A stretch of 6,873 bases of DNA, taken from positions 1 to 6,873 of the forward strand of contig VBEQ01000012.1 in assembly GCA_005881235.1 (NCBI GenBank). Reading direction: 5' to 3'. The DNA comes from Chloroflexota bacterium (GTDB lineage Bacteria > Chloroflexota > Dormibacteria > CF-121). The position numbers were made by a program, and so were the translations under genes. The notes beneath the pieces were generated by a model. That model was not told where the DNA came from. It ran no database searches and saw nothing but the letters and a program-made list of their open reading frames with translations. Positions 6,699-6,873 of this stretch are shown piece by piece (position 1 is the stretch's first letter; the number at the start of each line of letters is the position of its first letter).

Positions 6699-6873
6699 CA
6701 CATCACCTGCAGGGCGCCGCTGTTGACGTCAACCATCGCGCCCGTGACCTTGAGTTGTCCGCTCGCCTTGACTTCGAGTTGCGGTCCGCCGTCAAGCGTC
6801 GCACCCGCACCCCCCTTCAGATCAAGCTTGTTCTGGGCCTCGAGCGTGATGCCCTGCTGCGCCGACAGTTTGA
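6698..6873 (-). CDS. VgrG/gp5-like spike protein, C-terminal fragment
   Basis: The last 57 codons of a spike protein; the rest lies beyond the right edge. The visible part is a run of short beta-strand repeats alternating hydrophobic and polar residues (ITLEAQNKLDLKGG, GPQLEVKASGQLKVTG) and ends AMVDVNSGALQVM. This pattern matches the triple-stranded beta-helix tip of VgrG/gp5/Afp8 spikes, where three copies intertwine, and the MVDVNSGAL-type ending is common in CIS-locus VgrG proteins. Its position immediately before a PAAR-like tip gene supports the call. The stop TGA at 6700-6698 shares a base with the PAAR-like ATG. With only the tail visible, a full-length domain check is impossible. Confidence 0.85.
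   Translation of the reverse strand, partial: KLSAQQGITLEAQNKLDLKGGAGATLDGGPQLEVKASGQLKVTGAMVDVNSGALQVM
6704..6708 (-). promoter_or_regulatory. Ribosome binding site of the PAAR-like gene
   Basis: AGGTG on the minus strand, within the last codons of the spike gene, 5 bases before the ATG at 6698 and only 2 before the alternative GTG at 6701. It decides the start in favour of ATG. Confidence 0.6.

Noticed and set aside
5966..6873. A type VI secretion cluster as the explanation of the gp25, VgrG and PAAR genes.
   Set aside because: The neighbouring J-type and tail-I-type proteins are of the eCIS/phage-tail class, and no TssF, TssG, TssK, TssJ, TssL or TssM-like gene is present.

Overview
The window is a high-GC (roughly two-thirds G+C by eye) bacterial segment with two transcription units that meet tail to tail. 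It holds the spike and baseplate end of a contractile injection system (CIS) of the extracellular-CIS/phage-tail-like class. The family signatures are the type found in Chloroflexota (Thermomicrobia/Sphaerobacter-like) and high-GC Actinobacteria. I favour Chloroflexota because of the MalT-type regulator with a C-terminal BTAD module, but the sequence does not settle the taxonomy.

The plus strand from the left edge to 2035 carries the C-terminal 676 residues of a large regulator. It comprises the end of a MalT/LuxR-type signal-transduction ATPase, a long TPR-like helical region, and an AfsR/SARP-type winged helix plus bacterial transcriptional activator domain. Its start lies outside the window.

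The minus strand, from the right edge down to 2032, reads in transcription order: the C-terminus of a VgrG/gp5-like spike (6873-6698), a PAAR-like spike tip (6698-6366), a gp25-like baseplate protein (6369-5968), a 649-residue baseplate-J-type protein (5935-3986), a 202-residue tail-protein-I-type baseplate protein (3989-3381), and a membrane protein with two zinc ribbons, a Pro/Ala linker, one membrane span and a C-terminal lectin-like domain (3384-2032). Four of the five junctions are 1-4 base stop/start overlaps. The fifth is a 32-base gap containing a strong GGAGGAGG ribosome binding site. This is one tightly coupled operon; its promoter and the sheath, tube and ATPase genes must lie beyond the right edge.

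Together the minus-strand genes encode a membrane-puncturing spike, its tip and the baseplate that holds it. The last gene, translationally coupled to the baseplate genes, has the topology expected of an inner-membrane dock or sensor: zinc ribbons in the cytoplasm and a glycan-binding-like domain outside. No tail fibre or toxin gene is seen on this side. This raises the possibility of a cytoplasmic, membrane-docked CIS like those described in Streptomyces, rather than a released particle with host-binding fibres. There is no gene-free stretch longer than 32 bases.
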